NCBI GenBank assembly: GCA_036563245.1
Contig: DATCMU010000017.1
Coordinates: 1 to 12,519, forward strand
DNA length: 12,519 nucleotides
Origin: DATCMU01 sp036563245
Lineage (GTDB): Bacteria; Pseudomonadota; Alphaproteobacteria; Rhizobiales; Devosiaceae
Direction of reading: 5' to 3'
Each line of letters opens with the position of its first letter. Within the stretch, counting starts at the first letter, position 1. The notes beneath the pieces are model-generated. The model saw only the letters and a list, made by a program, of their open reading frames with translations. It ran no database searches and was not told where the DNA came from. The position numbers and the translations under genes were made by a program. Positions 1 to 7,463 of the stretch are shown one piece after another.

Positions 1-78
1 CATCGCCGCAGCGCGACGCCTATATAGGCCAGTGCGTTGCGCTTGTGAAGGCATGATCTGGTCGGACACGACAGTTTT

Positions 79-107
79 TTGACAGGCCGCGAGCGTTGCG
101 GCAATTC
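79..107 (+). promoter_or_regulatory. Possible promoter of the aldo/keto reductase gene
   Basis: A perfect -35 hexamer TTGACA lies at 79-84, following a run of six T. At the usual 17-base spacing there is only a poor -10 match (CAATTC, 102-107). The site would leave an untranslated leader of roughly 60 bases before the ATG at 175. Only the -35 box is convincing; the assignment is inference from position. Confidence 0.25.
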
Positions 108-174
108 TTCCCGCCCTTGCCATGCCCACACCGGCCCCATAACGTGCGCACCGTCGCGATTCCCGGAGAAACCC

Positions 175-1209
175 ATGAAATTCAACAAGCTTGGACGCAC
201 CGACCTGGAAGTCTCCGAAATCTGCCTCGGGACGATGACCTGGGGTCGCCAGAACACCGAGCAGGATGCATGTGACCAGATCGAATACGCGCTCGACCAG
301 GGCGTCAATTTCATGGACACGGCCGAACTCTACGCAACCCCGGCCAATGCTTCCACCTATGGTCTGACCGAGACCTTTATCGGCAACTGGTTCGAAAGAA
401 CCGGCAAGCGCGACAAATGGATTCTCGCCAGCAAGGTCGCGGGCCCAGGCAATCGCTGGATCCGGGACGGAAGCCAGATGACCGGTTCAACCGTCCGCGA
501 GGCGCTGGAAGCCAGCCTGAAGCGCCTCAAGACCGATTACCTCGATCTTTACCAACTGCACTGGCCCAATCGGGGTCACTACCATTTTGAGCGGTCCTGG
601 GCATACGCCCCCCACAAGAAATCGACCGAAGGCGTGCTGCCCAACATGCTCGAGGTACTCGAGACGCTCGATGCGCTGGTTCGGGAAGGCAAGGTCCGCC
701 ATATCGGCCTGTCGAACGAAACCGCCTGGGGCATCATGCAATATCTCCGCCTGGCAGAGGAAAACGACCTGCCCCGCGTCGTCAGCGTCCAGAACGAATA
801 TAGCCTCCTGCGCCGCTATTTCGATCATGACCTGGCCGAAATCAGCCATCACGAAGATATCGGGTTGCTTGCCTATTCGCCGCTCGCCGGCGGCGCGCTT
901 TCAGGAAAATACATGGATGGTGCCATGCCCGAGGGATCGCGCGGCGAACTGGGCGTGATGTACCGTCACAACGAGTTTTCCGAGCCGGCGATCCGCGCCT
1001 ATCTCACGCTCGCCGAGGACTACGGCCTCGACCCCTGCCAGATGGCGCTCGCCTTCTGCCTTACGCGCCCCTTCATGACTTCGGTCATCATCGGCGCCAC
1101 GACCATGGACCAGCTGCGGACCGACATCGGCGCCGCCGATGTCACCTTGTCCGAGGAGGTCCTGCGCGATATCGAGGCCATCCACCGCCGCTACCCCCGT
1201 CCGATCTGA
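175..1209 (+). CDS. Aldo/keto reductase, Tas-like (NADPH-dependent oxidoreductase)
   Basis: This 344-residue protein is an aldo/keto reductase, a TIM-barrel enzyme that reduces aldehydes or ketones with NAD(P)H in the cytoplasm. The family's catalytic tetrad is visible: Asp48 and Tyr53 (in MDTAELY), Lys87 (SKV) and His129 (LHW). The LGTMTWG stretch near residue 20, LTETFIGNW, SNETAWG near 180 and the C-terminal IIGATTMDQL resemble E. coli Tas, and the length (Tas is about 346) agrees. The physiological substrate cannot be read from the sequence. I chose the ATG at 175 because GGAG sits 6 bases upstream (165-168) and the family starts there; an in-frame ATG at 79 would add 32 residues unlike the family. 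The gene appears monocistronic: the next gene is 236 bases away, with a hairpin between. Confidence 0.93.
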   Translation: MKFNKLGRTDLEVSEICLGTMTWGRQNTEQDACDQIEYALDQGVNFMDTAELYATPANASTYGLTETFIGNWFERTGKRDKWILASKVAGPGNRWIRDGSQMTGSTVREALEASLKRLKTDYLDLYQLHWPNRGHYHFERSWAYAPHKKSTEGVLPNMLEVLETLDALVREGKVRHIGLSNETAWGIMQYLRLAEENDLPRVVSVQNEYSLLRRYFDHDLAEISHHEDIGLLAYSPLAGGALSGKYMDGAMPEGSRGELGVMYRHNEFSEPAIRAYLTLAEDYGLDPCQMALAFCLTRPFMTSVIIGATTMDQLRTDIGAADVTLSEEVLRDIEAIHRRYPRPI

Positions 1210-1272
1210 CTGCGAGACCTCCCGGCCACGAACGAGAGGCCGACCAGCCCCCCACATTCTGCACGCCGCGCA

Positions 1273-1289
1273 CCGGAGCAATGCTCCGG
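1273..1289. terminator. GC-rich hairpin after the aldo/keto reductase gene
   Basis: Two perfect 8-base arms, CCGGAGCA (1273-1280) and TGCTCCGG (1282-1289), surround a single A, so in RNA the innermost pairs would open into a small loop. It lies 63 bases after the reductase stop. No T tract follows, so it is not a classical intrinsic terminator; it could be a weak or Rho-assisted terminator or an mRNA end-stabilising hairpin. Confidence 0.3.
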
Positions 1290-1327
1290 GCGCCCGCCTT
1301 CCCGCACGATTTGCCGCATCAATGACC

Positions 1328-1374
1328 CAATGACTAAATTGGTCATTGCGTTCGTTCGCGTCTTGGGATATTGA
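1328..1374 (+). promoter_or_regulatory. Candidate TetR operator and promoter of the exporter operon
   Basis: A 21-base palindrome at 1328-1348 has perfect 7-base arms CAATGAC and GTCATTG; in the 7-base centre two further pairs match, leaving one mismatched pair. This is the size and shape of a TetR-family operator. A possible -35 TTGCGT (1346-1351) overlaps its right arm, with a -10-like TATTGA at 1369-1374 after a 17-base spacer, so bound repressor would block RNA polymerase. The regulator gene begins about 100 bases downstream at 1446. The palindrome is seen directly; the binding protein and the promoter boxes are inferred. Confidence 0.5.
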
Positions 1375-1445
1375 TGCAACCAGCACCGGGGCCGCCGACG
1401 GCCCGGCGCAGCCCCTCGAACACCATTGCCAGGACACGAGCCGCA

Positions 1446-2069
1446 ATGCCCCGCGCGTTTGACGAAACGGAAAGGACGACGATCCGCGAAAGGCTGATGA
1501 CGGCCGGTTTGCAGCGTTTTTCCGCCCAGGGCATCCGCGCGACGAGGGTCGACGACATCGCCCGCGATGCCGGAATTGCCAAAGGCTCCTTCTACGCGTT
1601 CTTCCCGTCAAAGGAGGACCTGTTCATGTCCGTCGCCGACGCGCGGGACATCGGCCACAAAGAGGCCATGCGCGAGTGGCTGCGGCATGCCGTGGGCGAT
1701 CCGGTGACCCTGCTCGGTTCATTCTTCGATCTGCTCATGCAGCAGATCGAGACGGATCCGGTTCTCAGGATCGTGCGCGACAGCGGCGAACTCAGTCACC
1801 TCACGCGCCGGATTGCGCCCGAAAGGCTCCGGGAGAATGCGCGGCGGGACGCCGATTTCGTCGTCGAGATTTCCGAACTGCTGCGCGACCGGCACAAGGT
1901 CGGTTTTGCCGATCCTCACGCAATCGAGGGCCTGATGGTCCTGATGCTCTCGCTCTCCATGCAGTCCGAACTGATAGCGGCAAGCGCAGACTACCCCGCA
2001 GCGGTCCGCCTGTTGAAAAGCATGTTCATTTCCCGCCTGTGGAAAGGGCCGGCCGATGATCAAGGTTGA
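1446..2069 (+). CDS. TetR/AcrR-family transcriptional regulator
   Basis: This 207-residue protein has the TetR-family layout: an N-terminal helix-turn-helix domain (about residues 8-60) and an all-helical ligand-binding domain. The DNA-binding signature reads VDDIARDAGIAKGSFYAFF (residues 35-53) followed by PSKEDLF, the classic motif of the family. The start at 1446 (MPRAFDE) is preferred over an in-frame ATG at 1371, which would add a Pro/Arg-rich 25-residue leader; AGGA lies 11 bases before 1446. The 3' end overlaps the ABC ATPase gene by 14 bases, so the two are co-transcribed and probably translationally coupled. It most likely represses this operon through the palindrome at 1328-1348 and releases it on binding an exported compound; the ligand is unknown. 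Confidence 0.92.
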   Translation: MPRAFDETERTTIRERLMTAGLQRFSAQGIRATRVDDIARDAGIAKGSFYAFFPSKEDLFMSVADARDIGHKEAMREWLRHAVGDPVTLLGSFFDLLMQQIETDPVLRIVRDSGELSHLTRRIAPERLRENARRDADFVVEISELLRDRHKVGFADPHAIEGLMVLMLSLSMQSELIAASADYPAAVRLLKSMFISRLWKGPADDQG

Positions 2070-2925
2070 AGGGCTCAGATATGCCTATCCCGGCGCCAGG
2101 CGTCCCGTGCTGGATGGGCTGGAGTTTCATGTCGGCAGGGGCGAGGTGTTCGGGCTCCTTGGGCCATCGGGCGCCGGCAAGTCCACCACGCAGAAGATCC
2201 TGATGGGCCTTCTGCGCCCCGACGCGGGCCATGCGACGGTTTTTGGCGCCCCGATCGCCAGCCAGGGACGCGGCTACTACGAACGCATCGGGGTGAGTTT
2301 CGAACTTCCCGCGCTCTACCTGCGTCTCAGCGCCATCGAAAACCTCAGGCTGTTCGCCGCTCTCTACGACCGGCCAACCCGCGATCCGATGGAGGTTCTG
2401 GCCCTGCTGGATCTGGCCGATGACGCGGGCAAACGGGTCGAGGCCTTCTCCAAGGGCATGAAGATGCGGCTCAACCTGTGCCGGGCACTGCTCCACGACC
2501 CCGAACTCCTGTTCCTCGACGAGCCGACCACAGGGCAGGATCCCGCCCGCGCCCGGCTGACGCGCGAACTGGTCAAGACGCTTAAACGCGAAGGCAAGAC
2601 GGTCTTCCTGACCACACACAACATGCCCGAAGCCGAAGAAATCTGCGACCGCGTCGCGTTCCTCAGCGGCGGATGCATACCCGTTTGCGGCAGCCCGGCC
2701 GAACTCAAGCGCCAATATGGGCAAAGAATATTGCGGGTCTCGATAAGGCGCGGCGACGCGATTGAAAGCATCGACTTTCCAATGGACGACATTGGCGGCA
2801 ATGGGCATTTCCTCGCCCTGCTCCGTGCATCCGAAGTGGTCTCGATGCATACGCTCGAAGCAAGCCTCGACGACATCTTCATCAACGCGACCTCCCAAAA
2901 CGCCCAGGCGGCGGAACCGGCATGA
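2056..2925 (+). CDS. ABC transporter ATP-binding protein (drug-export type)
   Basis: The 289-residue cytoplasmic ATPase powers the exporter formed with the next two proteins. Visible motifs are Walker A GPSGAGKST (36-44), an ABC signature in the variant form FSKGM (131-135), Walker B LLFLDEP (151-157), a D-loop GQDP instead of GLDP (160-163) and the H-loop His188 (TTHN). At the Q-loop the usual Gln appears as Glu83 (VSFELP). A C-terminal extension of about 80 residues follows the H-loop, as in DrrA-like export ATPases. From memory, the pattern (GRGYYERIGVSFELP, FSKGMKMRLN) closely resembles mycobacterial Rv2688c, annotated in fluoroquinolone export; this is family knowledge, not proof of substrate. 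The gene overlaps the TetR gene by 14 bases and its stop shares ATGA with the next start. Confidence 0.93.
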   Translation: MIKVEGLRYAYPGARRPVLDGLEFHVGRGEVFGLLGPSGAGKSTTQKILMGLLRPDAGHATVFGAPIASQGRGYYERIGVSFELPALYLRLSAIENLRLFAALYDRPTRDPMEVLALLDLADDAGKRVEAFSKGMKMRLNLCRALLHDPELLFLDEPTTGQDPARARLTRELVKTLKREGKTVFLTTHNMPEAEEICDRVAFLSGGCIPVCGSPAELKRQYGQRILRVSIRRGDAIESIDFPMDDIGGNGHFLALLRASEVVSMHTLEASLDDIFINATSQNAQAAEPA

Positions 2926-3626
2926 CCAACGTCCGGGCAATATTTGCGCTGGTGCGCCACGATGCGCGGTTGCAGTTCCGCTACCGCATCTACCATGCCT
3001 ATGCCTTCGTGATCGCGTTCTATGTCGTGCTCCTGATCGGCTTCCGCCACAACCTGCCCCACTGGGTGCCCGCGCTGGTGGTGTTCTCCGATCCCGCCGT
3101 GCTCGGCTTCTTCTTCATCGGGGCGCTGATGTTGCTTGAGCGCGCCGAATCGAGCCGCAGCGCGCTGGCGCTGACGCCCGTCTCTGGCGCCGACTATCTC
3201 CGGTCCAAGGCAATCACGCTCACCGGGCTCGCGCTTCTGGCGGTCACCGTGCTCTCGGCATTCTTCGACACCATCGCAAACTGGCCGTTGCTCGTGACCG
3301 GGGTCGCGCTGACCTCGGTTCATTTCATCGGAATAGGCGTGTTCTTCGCCCGGCGCTTCCGCTCGGTCACCAGCTATCTCATGGGCTCCGCCGCCTTCCT
3401 CACTCCCATTGTCGCGCCGGGGTTTCTGGCGCTCAACCCTTCGATGCCGGCCTGGCTCGATATCGTGCCGGCAGTCGCCCAATTCCGCCTGATCCTTGTC
3501 GCCTCCGGTTCCGCGACGGCCGACGCCGCCGAAATCGTCTCTTGTCTCGTTGTTGCCGCCCTTGCGGCCTGGGGCGGTGCGTGGCTGGGCGCAGAGACGC
3601 TCAAGACGGAGTTCGGACGCAAATGA
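2922..3626 (+). CDS. ABC exporter membrane subunit 1 (six helices)
   Basis: This 234-residue integral membrane protein has about six hydrophobic segments, near residues 25-41, 50-72, 98-115, 122-142, 152-171 and 204-223. Between helices 2 and 3 is the cytoplasmic stretch LLERAESSRSALALTPV followed by YLRSK (71-96); such Glu-containing loops ending in a TP motif are usual in ABC-2 type permeases of the Rv2686c/Rv2687c kind. It starts within the ATGA overlapping the ATPase stop (2922-2925) and ends in another ATGA overlap with the second permease (3623-3626). It should form half of the export channel. I recognise the type from topology and context rather than from catalytic residues, and cannot name the substrate. 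Confidence 0.82.
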   Translation: MTNVRAIFALVRHDARLQFRYRIYHAYAFVIAFYVVLLIGFRHNLPHWVPALVVFSDPAVLGFFFIGALMLLERAESSRSALALTPVSGADYLRSKAITLTGLALLAVTVLSAFFDTIANWPLLVTGVALTSVHFIGIGVFFARRFRSVTSYLMGSAAFLTPIVAPGFLALNPSMPAWLDIVPAVAQFRLILVASGSATADAAEIVSCLVVAALAAWGGAWLGAETLKTEFGRK

Positions 3627-4360
3627 CTGTACCGCTCCTCATCCGGCCTCGGCGCCTGGCGCGCCTCCTGCGAAGCGACATGCTCAATATCGGCCGCGAC
3701 CCCACCCTGATGTTCTCGGTGTGCCTGAGCGCACTCTTGCCCCTCGCGCTTTGGCATTGGCGAACCGACCTGGACCGGATGGCGTCATCCGCATTCCCGG
3801 TCGCCGGCATTTCCACCTATTTCGTGCCGGTCACGCTGGCGCTGCCCCCGTTTCTGATCGGATGGGTGAGCGGCTTCCTGCTGCTCGAGGACCGCGAAGA
3901 CGGCCCCTTGTTCGCGCTTGAGGTCTCGCCGCCCGGCAAGACTGGGTTCGCCCTCTATCGGGTCAGCCTGGCCGCGCTCGCCTGTTTCATCCTCACGGCC
4001 TTCTCCGCCACGGCGCTTTTGCCCGATCCTTACGCCGTGGACGTCTTGTTGATGGCAACGCTGACTGGCCTTGAAGCCTGCGCGGTCGCCCTCGCCCTGC
4101 CCGCGATCGCGGGCAACCGCGTGGAGGGGCTCGCCCTGACCAAGCTGCTCAACCTGTTCTCGATTGCACCGCTTCTGGCCCTGCTGCCGTCGCCCTACCG
4201 TCTGTTTTCCGGTGTCGTGCCCACCACATGGCTCGGCATTTTCGCCCGCACCGGCGGAGAAATCGGCATCCCCTGGGCACTTGCCGCAGCGCTCGCTCTT
4301 GCCGTCCATCTTGCCATTTGCGCTCTTGTCTTTCGCCTTTATGCCAAACGGATCGGATAG
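3623..4360 (+). CDS. ABC exporter membrane subunit 2 (six helices)
   Basis: This 245-residue membrane protein has hydrophobic segments near residues 29-46, 65-88, 112-131, 141-163, 172-190 and 217-237. After helix 2 it carries LLLEDREDGPLFALEVSPP (86-104), the counterpart of the Glu-containing loop of the first permease, which suggests that the two subunits are distant homologues forming a heterodimer. The start at 3623 (MTVPLLI) is chosen because it overlaps the preceding stop in ATGA; the frame is open further upstream from 3542, but that would mean an 84-base overlap and a Cys/Arg-rich leader. A basic N-terminus (RPRRLARLLRS) precedes helix 1. It is the last gene of the tightly coupled block. 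Confidence 0.82.
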   Translation: MTVPLLIRPRRLARLLRSDMLNIGRDPTLMFSVCLSALLPLALWHWRTDLDRMASSAFPVAGISTYFVPVTLALPPFLIGWVSGFLLLEDREDGPLFALEVSPPGKTGFALYRVSLAALACFILTAFSATALLPDPYAVDVLLMATLTGLEACAVALALPAIAGNRVEGLALTKLLNLFSIAPLLALLPSPYRLFSGVVPTTWLGIFARTGGEIGIPWALAAALALAVHLAICALVFRLYAKRIG

Positions 4361-4433
4361 ATCCGCCGCGCAAACACCAGTTGCTCCGCGCCGCGCGAAT
4401 CTGTGATGCTCGGGAAATCGGGGAGATTGGGCC

Positions 4434-5093
4434 ATGACATTCGTTGCAAGCGTGATGCCCCTTGTCTGCTGGCTGCTTTACGCCGTGCTGGTGCAACCCG
4501 TGGAAAAGCGGCGGCCTTCCCTGACCATGCTGATGCGCGAACAGCGCCGCAGATGGGTGGCCAACGCATTGCGGCGCGACACGCCGCTCGACGCGATCCT
4601 GTCTTCAACCATCATGGGGGCAGTCAATTTCTTTGCCTCGACGACCGTGCTGCTGATCCTGACCCTGTTCGCCGTCTTCGGTCAGATCGGCTCAGTCTCG
4701 GGCTTTCTGGTGGATATCAGTCCGCAAGCGCACTTCACGCCCGACGACCTGCGGATGCATCTGGCCATAATGCTGGTCATGTTCTTCCTGGCGTTCCTGG
4801 TCTTCACGCTCTCGCTTCGCCAGTTCAACCACTATTGCATCCTGCTCGGGGCCAGCGACCACCGCAAGGAGCCGGACGAATCCGAGATCGAGGCGATTAC
4901 CGCCCTCAATGCCCTTGGCGCGCGCTATTTCAACAATGGCATTCGCGTCTACTATTTCTCCCTCGCCAGCGTCGCGTGGTTCGTTTCGCCCTGGGCGGCC
5001 ATCGGCGCAAGTGTCCTGATCGTCGCCTTCGTCATCTATCGCGAGTTCTTTTCGGCTCCCTATCGGATCGTGGTGCGTCTGCCGCGCGCGTAG
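4434..5093 (+). CDS. DUF599 family membrane protein
   Basis: The 219-residue protein matches the DUF599 family as I know it: an N-terminal helix (3-20), the conserved basic stretch KRRPSLTMLMREQRRRW (25-41), and further helices near 61-83, 110-128 and 173-201. Its function is unknown. GGGGAG (4420-4425) lies about 8 bases before the ATG. It begins 73 bases after the exporter's last gene with no clear terminator between, so read-through from the exporter operon is possible, but the looser spacing means it may have its own promoter and an unrelated role. Its last 62 bases overlap the 3' end of the hydrolase gene on the opposite strand. Confidence 0.85.
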   Translation: MTFVASVMPLVCWLLYAVLVQPVEKRRPSLTMLMREQRRRWVANALRRDTPLDAILSSTIMGAVNFFASTTVLLILTLFAVFGQIGSVSGFLVDISPQAHFTPDDLRMHLAIMLVMFFLAFLVFTLSLRQFNHYCILLGASDHRKEPDESEIEAITALNALGARYFNNGIRVYYFSLASVAWFVSPWAAIGASVLIVAFVIYREFFSAPYRIVVRLPRA

Positions 5094-5916
5094 CCTCGGC
5101 GCCACGCCCGGCAAGGTCGCGCTTGCCCAGGAAGTCGAGCACATCCTTGTAGACCGGCGCGCGCCAACGAAACGGCCGCGCCAGGGCCATGAGCGGCATG
5201 GGATGACCAAGGCCCGGATGGTGCTTTTCAACCACCTCGACACCCGCACCGCGCAAACGCGCGGCCAGGGCGATCGTATTGCGCGGGTAGACCACACGAT
5301 CCCGCCCGCCGTGCACGAGCAGCATGGGCGGCGCACCCGGCGTGACCAGGTTGACCGGCTGAGAACTCTCGTCGGCGCCCGCCGCCCCAAAGGTATTGAT
5401 GGTGATATCGAGATCGAACGGGTAGAAATCGTATGGTCCGGATAGCCCGACGACGCCGAGCACGCAGGACAGGATCTCGCCCGCCCCGTAGCGCTCCCCG
5501 GCCAGGGCGAGCATGACCGCATTGTAGGCGCCCGCCGAGTGCCCCATGAGAAACAGGCGCTTCGGATCGCCGCCGTACGCACCGGCTTCCCTGGTCGCCC
5601 AGCAAGTTGCCGCTGCCAGATCCTCAAGGAAGGCGGGGTAGCGGATTTCGGGGTAGAGGCGGTAATCGGCGATGACCGTCACATAGCCCCTGGCCGCAAA
5701 GGCATGCCCGACGAAACCGTATTCCTGCCGGGCACCCTCATGCCATGCGCCGCCATAGGCGAACATGATGACTGGCGCGTGGTGATCGCTTGCGTGCGGA
5801 AGATAGAGGTCAAGAACGTGCCGGTCATGGCGGCCATACGCAATGCCGGGCACCACACGCACACCCCTGTCCTTGGGCAGGACCGCGTTGACGGGGCCCA
5901 GGATCGTTCCGCTCAT
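5032..5916 (-). CDS. Alpha/beta hydrolase (esterase-like), cytoplasmic paralogue
   Basis: This 294-residue protein is an alpha/beta hydrolase of the esterase/lipase-like group (COG0657 type), which cleaves ester bonds with a Ser-Asp-His triad. The nucleophile motif GHSAG gives Ser127; Asp206 (GGRDRVV) and His238 (GLGHP) are the likely partners. The oxyanion-hole segment is FAYGGAW (52-58), related to the HGGG motif of the HSL family. DYRLYPEIRYP and YGGDPKR are strongly shared with the second hydrolase at 9125-10051. There is no signal peptide, so it should act in the cytoplasm. The start at 5916 aligns the N-terminus with the paralogue's mature part; its ribosome binding site is weak. The C-terminus ends in an Arg/Asp-rich tail not found in the paralogue, encoded where the gene overlaps DUF599. 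The substrate is not known. Confidence 0.88.
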   Translation of the reverse strand: MSGTILGPVNAVLPKDRGVRVVPGIAYGRHDRHVLDLYLPHASDHHAPVIMFAYGGAWHEGARQEYGFVGHAFAARGYVTVIADYRLYPEIRYPAFLEDLAAATCWATREAGAYGGDPKRLFLMGHSAGAYNAVMLALAGERYGAGEILSCVLGVVGLSGPYDFYPFDLDITINTFGAAGADESSQPVNLVTPGAPPMLLVHGGRDRVVYPRNTIALAARLRGAGVEVVEKHHPGLGHPMPLMALARPFRWRAPVYKDVLDFLGKRDLAGRGAEATRAADAPRSDREPKRTRDR

Positions 5917-6050
5917 GTCTCGGCTTTCGGGTCTGAAGGGCGGGAATGATATGATAACGCAAGGGCATGGATTGTGGATCAGCCCGCTTAAGGGCGTCTT
6001 TACTCGCTCTGTTCAAACTCGGGACGTGGTTCCACGGATGAAGCGAGAAA

Positions 6051-7424
6051 ATGGCCAAGGTCAGGGTGCGGCCATCGAGGATCGGAAGCGACGTGGCCAG
6101 CGATCCGTACAACGCTGGCGATCGCGTTTCCCATATTCAGGATGCCTTCGATATGATCGGCCGCTTCGATCATGTCACGCGCCTTCCAAACCGTACCGAG
6201 TTCATGGCCAGGTTCGACGAACTGTGCCGGAATGCATCCATACTCGTCCTGGTAACGCTGGCCGATGCCCGCCACTTCAATGAAATCCTGCGCGCGCTCG
6301 GCCACGCTTTCTCCGAGGATTTCGTCCGCGCCGGTTGCCGTATCCTGCAGTCGCTTCTGCCACCGGACTGTCCGGTCTTCCATGTCAGCGTGATGAGCTT
6401 CGCCTTCCTCTGGCGCGAAGACGAAGGGGCGGAAATCCCGTCCATTGTCGAAACGATCTGCGCAGCCCTTTCGCCATCCATTATCTGCAATGCGATCCCG
6501 GTGAATACCCAGGTCGGCATCGGCATTGTGCCCATCGACCGGCCCGAGCCGCCCCCCGAGCTGCTGCGCGCAGCATTGACCGCGGCGCAGGATGCACGAA
6601 GGCGTGGCAGCGGCTGGGCATTCTACGACCATCGCAGTGACGCGGCCCACCAGCGTGCCTTTCGCCTGCTGGCGGACCTGCCGGTCGCGCTGGCGGCAAG
6701 GGACCAGCTATCGCTTCATTATCAGCCGAAGATCGACCTGAAATCCGGGCAGGTCGCCGGGGTCGAAGCGCTTCTGCGGTGGACGCATCCCGATCTCGGG
6801 CCCGTTTCTCCGGCCGAATTCGTGCCGCTGGCCGAGCAGACCGCACTAATCGGACCGCTGACGGATTGGGTCATTCGCCACGCGCTGGCCCAGCTCAACA
6901 GGTGGCGGGGGTCGGGTAATCCGATCAGGTTGGCGATCAACGCGTCACCGATCAATCTGTGCCAACCCGGATTCGCCGAACGGCTGCTGGATCTGTGCAG
7001 GATCGAAGACATACCGCCAGGCGAGATCGAGCTCGAATTCACCGAAGGCACCCTGATGACCGACGCCCAAAGGACGCGGGCGGCCCTTGCCCACATTCGC
7101 GCCGAGGGCATGCAGGTGGCCATCGACGATTTCGGAAACGGCCACTCCAACCTGGCCTATCTCTCCGCTCTACCCGCCGACGTATTGAAGATCGACCAGA
7201 TGTTCATAAGACCGCTCGGCACCGCCGGGGGCAATCCATTCCTGGTGCGCCAGATCATGGGCATAGCCAAGGGTCTGGGCCTGAAGGCCGTTGCCGAAGG
7301 GATTGAGCGGCGCGAGGCTGTGGAGGAATTGTCGGCGCTCGGATGCGAATTGGGCCAGGGCTATTACTTCGCCCCGCCAATGGCCGAACGCGATCTGACA
7401 GCATGGCTGGCCAGGCGGACCTGA
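6051..7424 (+). CDS. EAL-domain c-di-GMP phosphodiesterase with degenerate GGDEF domain
   Basis: This 457-residue protein has a GGDEF-like domain (about 35-195) followed by an EAL domain (about 205-455). The EAL residues needed for cyclic-di-GMP hydrolysis all seem present: EAL (239-241), Asn297, Glu329 and Glu332 (LEFTEG), Asp359-Asp360 (DDFGNG), Lys380 (LKID), Glu416 (AEGIE) and Gln436. It should therefore be an active phosphodiesterase that lowers c-di-GMP. The GGDEF domain keeps the DHVTRLPNR opening (40-48), but the active-site loop reads VSVMSF (112-117) instead of GGDEF, so it cannot be a normal cyclase; it may be regulatory. No membrane segment or sensory domain precedes it. The ATG at 6051 follows GAAGCGAG. 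It is divergent from the hydrolase gene (134-base gap) and converges on the pirin gene. Confidence 0.92.
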   Translation: MAKVRVRPSRIGSDVASDPYNAGDRVSHIQDAFDMIGRFDHVTRLPNRTEFMARFDELCRNASILVLVTLADARHFNEILRALGHAFSEDFVRAGCRILQSLLPPDCPVFHVSVMSFAFLWREDEGAEIPSIVETICAALSPSIICNAIPVNTQVGIGIVPIDRPEPPPELLRAALTAAQDARRRGSGWAFYDHRSDAAHQRAFRLLADLPVALAARDQLSLHYQPKIDLKSGQVAGVEALLRWTHPDLGPVSPAEFVPLAEQTALIGPLTDWVIRHALAQLNRWRGSGNPIRLAINASPINLCQPGFAERLLDLCRIEDIPPGEIELEFTEGTLMTDAQRTRAALAHIRAEGMQVAIDDFGNGHSNLAYLSALPADVLKIDQMFIRPLGTAGGNPFLVRQIMGIAKGLGLKAVAEGIERREAVEELSALGCELGQGYYFAPPMAERDLTAWLARRT

Positions 7425-7429
7425 ATTTG

Positions 7430-7455
7430 GCGCGGCGGCCGCAAGACCGCCGCGC
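7430..7455. terminator. GC-rich hairpin between convergent EAL and pirin genes
   Basis: Perfect 9-base arms GCGCGGCGG (7430-7438) and CCGCCGCGC (7447-7455) enclose an 8-base loop. The hairpin fills most of the 39-base gap between the two convergent stops, so it can serve both strands. There is no clear T run on either side; termination by stem strength alone, or with Rho, is inferred. Confidence 0.5.
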
Positions 7456-7463
7456 TCGGGAGT

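Noticed and set aside
3..56. Possible tail of an upstream plus-strand gene ending at the stop 54-56
   Set aside because: The 17 residues (ending GQCVALVKA) look protein-like, but other frames and the minus strand are also open here; too short to support a gene. A 12-base palindrome GCCTATATAGGC at 18-29 was also seen, without clear meaning.
2026..3482. Long open frames on the minus strand (2026-2940 and 2364-3482)
   Set aside because: They lie opposite the ABC ATPase and first permease, which have clear motifs. The antisense translations are His/Arg/Asp-rich low-complexity text with no family features, as expected in GC-rich DNA.
4403..5152. A 249-codon open frame on the plus strand overlapping DUF599
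   Set aside because: It is in a different frame from the DUF599 protein, is rich in Arg/Ala/Pro and has no recognisable domain; the DUF599 frame has a good ribosome binding site and family motifs.
4692..5627. A 311-codon minus-strand frame over DUF599 and the first hydrolase
   Set aside because: It is the neighbouring frame of the hydrolase gene; the translation is Trp/Cys/Arg/Ser-rich and lacks the hydrolase motifs found in the correct frame.
6000..6650. Minus-strand open frame opposite the EAL gene
   Set aside because: It is antisense to the degenerate GGDEF region, has no family resemblance, and the plus-strand protein is clear.
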